Origin: Ilyonectria destructans
Taxonomy: Eukaryota; Ascomycota; Sordariomycetes; Hypocreales; Nectriaceae
Length of the DNA: 64,000 nucleotides
Reading direction: 5' to 3'
Assembly: GCA_020740775.1 (NCBI GenBank)
Contig: JAHEWK010000009.1
Location: forward strand, 3,162,001-3,226,000
The notes beneath the pieces were generated by a model, which was given only the letters and a program-made list of their open reading frames with translations, did no database searches and had not been told where the DNA came from. Positions 60,023-64,000 of this stretch are shown here, in pieces (the stretch's first letter is position 1; each line of letters starts with the position of its first letter). The translations under genes and the position numbers were made by a program.

Positions 60023-60577
60023 TGTTGGAGGTTATAAGGCAGTGGAATAAAGTAATATAATTATAAAAGAAATATCCTAATAAAGGATATAAGGTTAAGG
60101 GGTATATAAAGATAAGAGGTAGATAGTATAAGATAGTATAAGATAGTGTATTAATAGTGTATTATGTAGTGATAATAATATAAAATAAGTCTGGAATTAC
60201 CCAGAGGGTCTCAGCCTTTTTATAGACAATTTGCTTAAAATCCAGCTATTATATTAAGACAATATATATACTATTGGAAAGCCTAAAATTCCAGCTTTCT
60301 TATGGTACTGCATTTGTCCTTATGGGTACTTTCCTTATTGAGTAATATTGATTCCAAATAGCGTATACTTTAAAATCAACTGATTTAAAAGCACGGATAG
60401 ATTAATAAGCCGATTCGGGCTGATTAGTCATACAGTGTTAATATTGCTATTAATACTGTATTTTAGTATATAATTATAGGATTTCTTATAGAATTTTTAA
60501 GCTATATTTTAAAGCTTAAAGCTTAAAGCTTAATCTTATAAAGAAGTTATAAAGTTATATATTTATAGACTTTAACA
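60023..60577 (-). repeat. LTR2 solo copy, reverse, lightly mutated
   Basis: 555 bp reading TGTTGGAGGTTATAAGGC...TTTAACA on the + strand, so TGTTAAAG...CCAACA on the minus. In element orientation its 5' flank is ATAAA and its 3' flank ATTAT, so the flanks do not match each other. Confidence 0.88.
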
Positions 60578-61399
60578 TTTATAATAGAAGTAGGTATTTT
60601 AGGTATAATTAGAGTATTTACTATCTATAAAGTTAATCTTAAAGTAATAAGTTATAAAAGAAGTTAGAATATATTTCTTATTTAAAGTAATAATACTCTT
60701 ATATAATTTAATATAGCTATAATAACAGATAAAATTAATACAGCTAATAAAGGCAATTAAAAGGGCTTTTAAATACTCAGAATATTAAGAGAGTTAGTAA
60801 AGAAAATACTCTAAAGAATATATAATCTCAGTTATAATATATACAGACTGAATACTATTAGTTTTAAGGTGCTTTATTCTATTTTAAAAGATATTATTAT
60901 CTATTTTAATATTATTAAAAAAACTAAAAGCTATTTTCTTTAAACTTTTAGTAGATATTTTCTTAAATATAAGCTCTATATATATAGAGTAGTTAAGCTA
61001 GTTAAAAGTAAGTTAAAAGTAAATCTAGATATTAAAAAAAGATTATATCTATAGAAGTATTAAATTAAATAGTTTAAATAGTTAAAGATATATAAAATAA
61101 AGAAAAAAGAAATAGTATAAATTTAAAAAAGATACTTTTTTTTTCAGCCTTAAGATTAAGAATTCTACTATATTAAGATTAATTTAAAGTTTATTTTTTT
61201 AGTATTTTATATTTAGTAAGATAATAGCTAGTAATATCTTAAATATTAAGAAGGTTTTTATAAGAGATTCTAATAAAGTATTATAGATTATCTATAGTAG
61301 TAAATAGTAAGAAAATAGAAAGTTTAAAAAAAGTAATAGTAAATTAGAAAAGTAATAATAAAAAAGGAAAAATAAATTAATTAGCTAGAAGATTCTAAT

Positions 61400-63120
61400 A
61401 GATATAAAATAGATACAGTTTTTATATTTATCTAAAGGCTTTATTTTAAGAGTTTAAATTACTAATAGAATAAAAAGTAAACTTATATATAATTAAGTAA
61501 GCTTTCTTTATAATATATATATATATAATATATATACTATACAGTTATATAGAATAGTTATTAGACTGTTATAACTCTTCTTTTTTTTACTTTAAAAAGT
61601 ATAAAATCTTTTTTTCTTATAGTATAATATCTTATAACTCTTAACTATATTTAGCTACTTTTTACCTTTATTAAAACTGCTATTATAGTTAATCTCTTTA
61701 ATATTATTTAATTAACTTATTTTTAATATAAGTTAATACTCTATTTATTTTTATATTATAGTTTTATTACTATATCTTACTCTTTTAAGTAGTTATATAG
61801 ATTTAATTTATAATTTTATACTATTAATCTAACTAGAAATTATCCTAAGAATAACTTATAGTTTCTTATTATTTAAAATAGTATAGACTATTTTAAAGAG
61901 GTAGTTTTAAAAGATACTAATAATAGTTTTTTTATTTATAGCTTTAAATTATATATATTAATACCTTTTACTAAATTTCTTCTCTTCTAATTAATATAGC
62001 TATATAGTTATAATAGCTAGAATTATTAAAACTCTAATAACTCTATTTAACTAGAATTATCTAATTAAATAACTATAAGTAATTATAAATAAGCTATAAA
62101 TTCTAAAGCTATTTTACTATTAGAATCTCTTATAAATATTAAACTTTATAAGGTATTTTAAAATAGCTCTAATAACTATATTAATATATATTTCTAAAAG
62201 TAATATTATAGTAACTTATAAAATCTTTACTATACTATAAGATTTAAAAATTAAATATTAAACTTTTATTTTATACCTTTTTTTAAATAGTTATCTATAG
62301 TATAAAATAATATTATTACTATAGTTATAAATACCCTTAAGGTTAGAAATTATATAATTTAAAATATAATATATTAAGCTAAAAGTTTAGCCTTTTTTCT
62401 CTCTACTTTAGCTAAATATATTAACTATAAAAATCTTACTTTTAGATTCTTATTAGCTATAAAATAAAAGAATACTATATTTAATAAGTAATCTTTTATT
62501 AAAGTTTTCTACTTTTAAGACTACTAGATATTTTTTATCTTTAATTAAGTTAACTACTAGCTTTACTATAATAATATTCTTTTAGTTATATAAAAAAAGT
62601 AATTTTAAGTAGTAAGATTAGCCTTTTATAAAACTCTTTTAAGTATTAAATTTCTATATATCTTTAGTATAATTAAACTGTTTATAACTATCTAACTTAA
62701 GTAATAGAAGTATAGTTATCTTTTAGTATATATCTTACTTTATAATTTAAAAGATATAGTTAATTTAAGTAGTAAGAAGCTTTATAGTATATAGTAACTT
62801 AATATTATTAAGTTTAACTAAATTAATATAGAGTTATTTATACCTTTTACCTTATAATATTAAGATTAAATCTTAATTTTATAGAAGGTATTTAATTTAA
62901 TTAATTTAATATATATTAAAGAGTTTATTAATATTACTATTTTAAATAAACTGAATATTAAGAATTTAATCTTTCTAAATAGTAATAACTAAATTAATAT
63001 AGATTCTAGCTTTTATTAAGATATTTAAATAAAAGACTCTATCTTATTATTCTCTATAAAAATCCTCTATATAGATTTTAATAGGCTATAAGTTATTAAC
63101 TAAAAGAAATATCTATATAC
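61400..63120 (+). pseudogene. second copy of the Gypsy post-integrase relic
   Basis: AT-rich, stop-filled sequence that parallels about 40800-42100, for example KYSYLLV plus a hydrophobic run, with similar spacing. It ends directly at an LTR1 start (63121), as expected for the 3' part of a second copy of the same retrotransposon. Homology was judged by eye. Confidence 0.45.
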
Positions 63121-63274
63121 TGTAATAGTACTAATAGGCATACTGAAGTTTAATAATAGTAAGTCTAGCTTATTAAGACTAAATACTACTTAAAGAATCT
63201 ACTTAGTCTTTACTAAAAAGGGTATACTTTTTCTCTTTTTAAATTTAATTTTTTAGAATAGTCTTTATTATTAT
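63121..63274 (+). repeat. LTR1 first-half fragment
   Basis: 154 bp that start TGTAATAGTACTAATAGGCA and match the beginning of the Gypsy LTRs, ending in ATTAT directly before the LTR2 copy at 63275. Confidence 0.88.
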
Positions 63275-63826
63275 TGTTAAAGTCTATAAATATATAACTT
63301 TATAACTTCTTTATAAGATTAAGCTTTAAGCTTTAAGCTTTAAAATATAGCTTAAAAATTCTATAAGAAATCCTATAATTATATACTAAAATACAGTATT
63401 AATAGCAATATTAACACTGTATGACTAATCAGCCCGAATCGGCTTATTAATCTATCCGTGCTTTTAAATCAGTTGATTTTAAAGTATACGCTATTTGGAA
63501 TCAATATTACTCAATAAGGAAAGTACCCATAAGGACAAATGCAGTACCATAAGAAAGCTGGAATTTTAGGCTTTCCAATAGTATATATATTGTCTTAATA
63601 CAATAGCTGGATTTTAAGCAAATTGTTTATAAAAAGGCTGAGACCCTCTGGGTAATTCCAGACTTAATTTATATCATCACTACATAATACACTATTAATA
63701 CACTATCTTATACTATCTTATACTATCTACCTCTTATCTTTATATACCCCTTAACCTTATATCCTTTATTAGGATATTTCTTTTATAATTATATTACTTT
63801 ATTCCACTGCCTTATAACCTCCAACA
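63275..63826 (+). repeat. LTR2 solo copy, forward, lightly mutated
   Basis: 552 bp, TGTTAAAGTCTATAAATAT...CCTCCAACA, the reverse complement of 60023-60577 with few differences. It is flanked by ATTAT on the left and ATAAA on the right, the mirror image of the other copy's flanks. It retains GC-rich stretches (ATCAGCCCGAATCGGCTT) that are lost in the older copy at 58085. Confidence 0.88.
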
Positions 63827-64000
63827 ATAAATAGAAGTTATTACTATAATATCAGTTTAAAAACTTATAAGATATTTTTTTTAACTTCTTTCTTTTTAGT
63901 ATTAAAGTTATAATTATAGCTTTTTAATCTATTTTTTAATTTTTTAATTTTTTTAACTATTAGATCTATTTTTAAATTACTTAAAGCTAGCTATTAATTA

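Larger units (their letters stand above)
56520..64000. repeat. second RIP-saturated AT-rich block
   Basis: Same composition as the 29-44 kb block. It contains several copies of a ~555-bp solo LTR family (LTR2), two fragments of the 378-bp Gypsy LTR (LTR1), a reverse-complement copy (about 57350-57750) of sequence at about 29780-30230, and a post-integrase Gypsy relic (about 61400-63120). No intact gene is visible to the window end. Confidence 0.8.

Noticed and set aside
1..64000. CRISPR arrays, rRNA or tRNA genes
   Set aside because: No regular spacer-repeat array was seen and no rRNA or clear tRNA cloverleaf was recognised by eye. A tRNA scan would be needed to exclude single tRNAs.

Overview
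The window is genomic DNA of a filamentous ascomycete, probably a member of Pezizomycotina close to Eurotiales. The evidence is short spliceosomal introns (48-120 nt, GTAWGT-type donors), Zn2Cys6 transcription factors, a PTH11-type receptor, a short fungal tyrosinase, and long AT-rich blocks with the footprint of repeat-induced point mutation (RIP). CpA and TpG are almost absent there, and relic genes are full of TAA/TAG that replace expected CAA/CAG.

Layout. 1-28 kb is a GC-balanced gene region. It holds the 5' end of a PhyH-like dioxygenase (-), a Zn2Cys6 regulator (-), a seven-exon ACC-synthase-like aminotransferase (-) that diverges from a second, seven-exon Zn2Cys6 regulator (+), an MFS transporter relic (+), an NmrA-like NAD(P)-binding protein (-), a TA-flanked MITE, an unidentified gene split by a dead hAT transposon, a PTH11-like seven-helix protein (-), and a secreted-type tyrosinase (+). 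Dioxygenase, aminotransferase, two regulators, exporter relic, NmrA oxidoreductase and tyrosinase are the sort of genes found in secondary-metabolite loci. No PKS or NRPS backbone gene is visible, and joint function is inference.

28-44.6 kb is a transposon graveyard: a Ty3/Gypsy RNase H relic, then a 12.4 kb RIP-saturated Ty3/Gypsy element with two 378-bp LTRs. 44.6-56 kb is a GC island in which intact genes (a multi-pass membrane protein and a GT34-like glycosyltransferase) alternate with lightly mutated relics (an ATP-dependent DNA ligase, a zinc-finger protein, an uncharacterised protein with nine TAA/TAG stops in one open frame) and nested GC-rich DNA elements. 56.5-64 kb is a second RIP-saturated block with several copies of a ~555-bp solo LTR.

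The strongest unusual signal is at 59.8-63.8 kb. Two oppositely oriented solo LTRs have exchanged target-site duplications, and one interrupted 378-bp Gypsy LTR lies in two pieces whose lengths sum exactly. This marks a 2.7 kb inversion by recombination between solo LTRs, or an assembly flip between the same repeats. Spliced models below were built by hand; each keeps frame and gives a whole number of codons.
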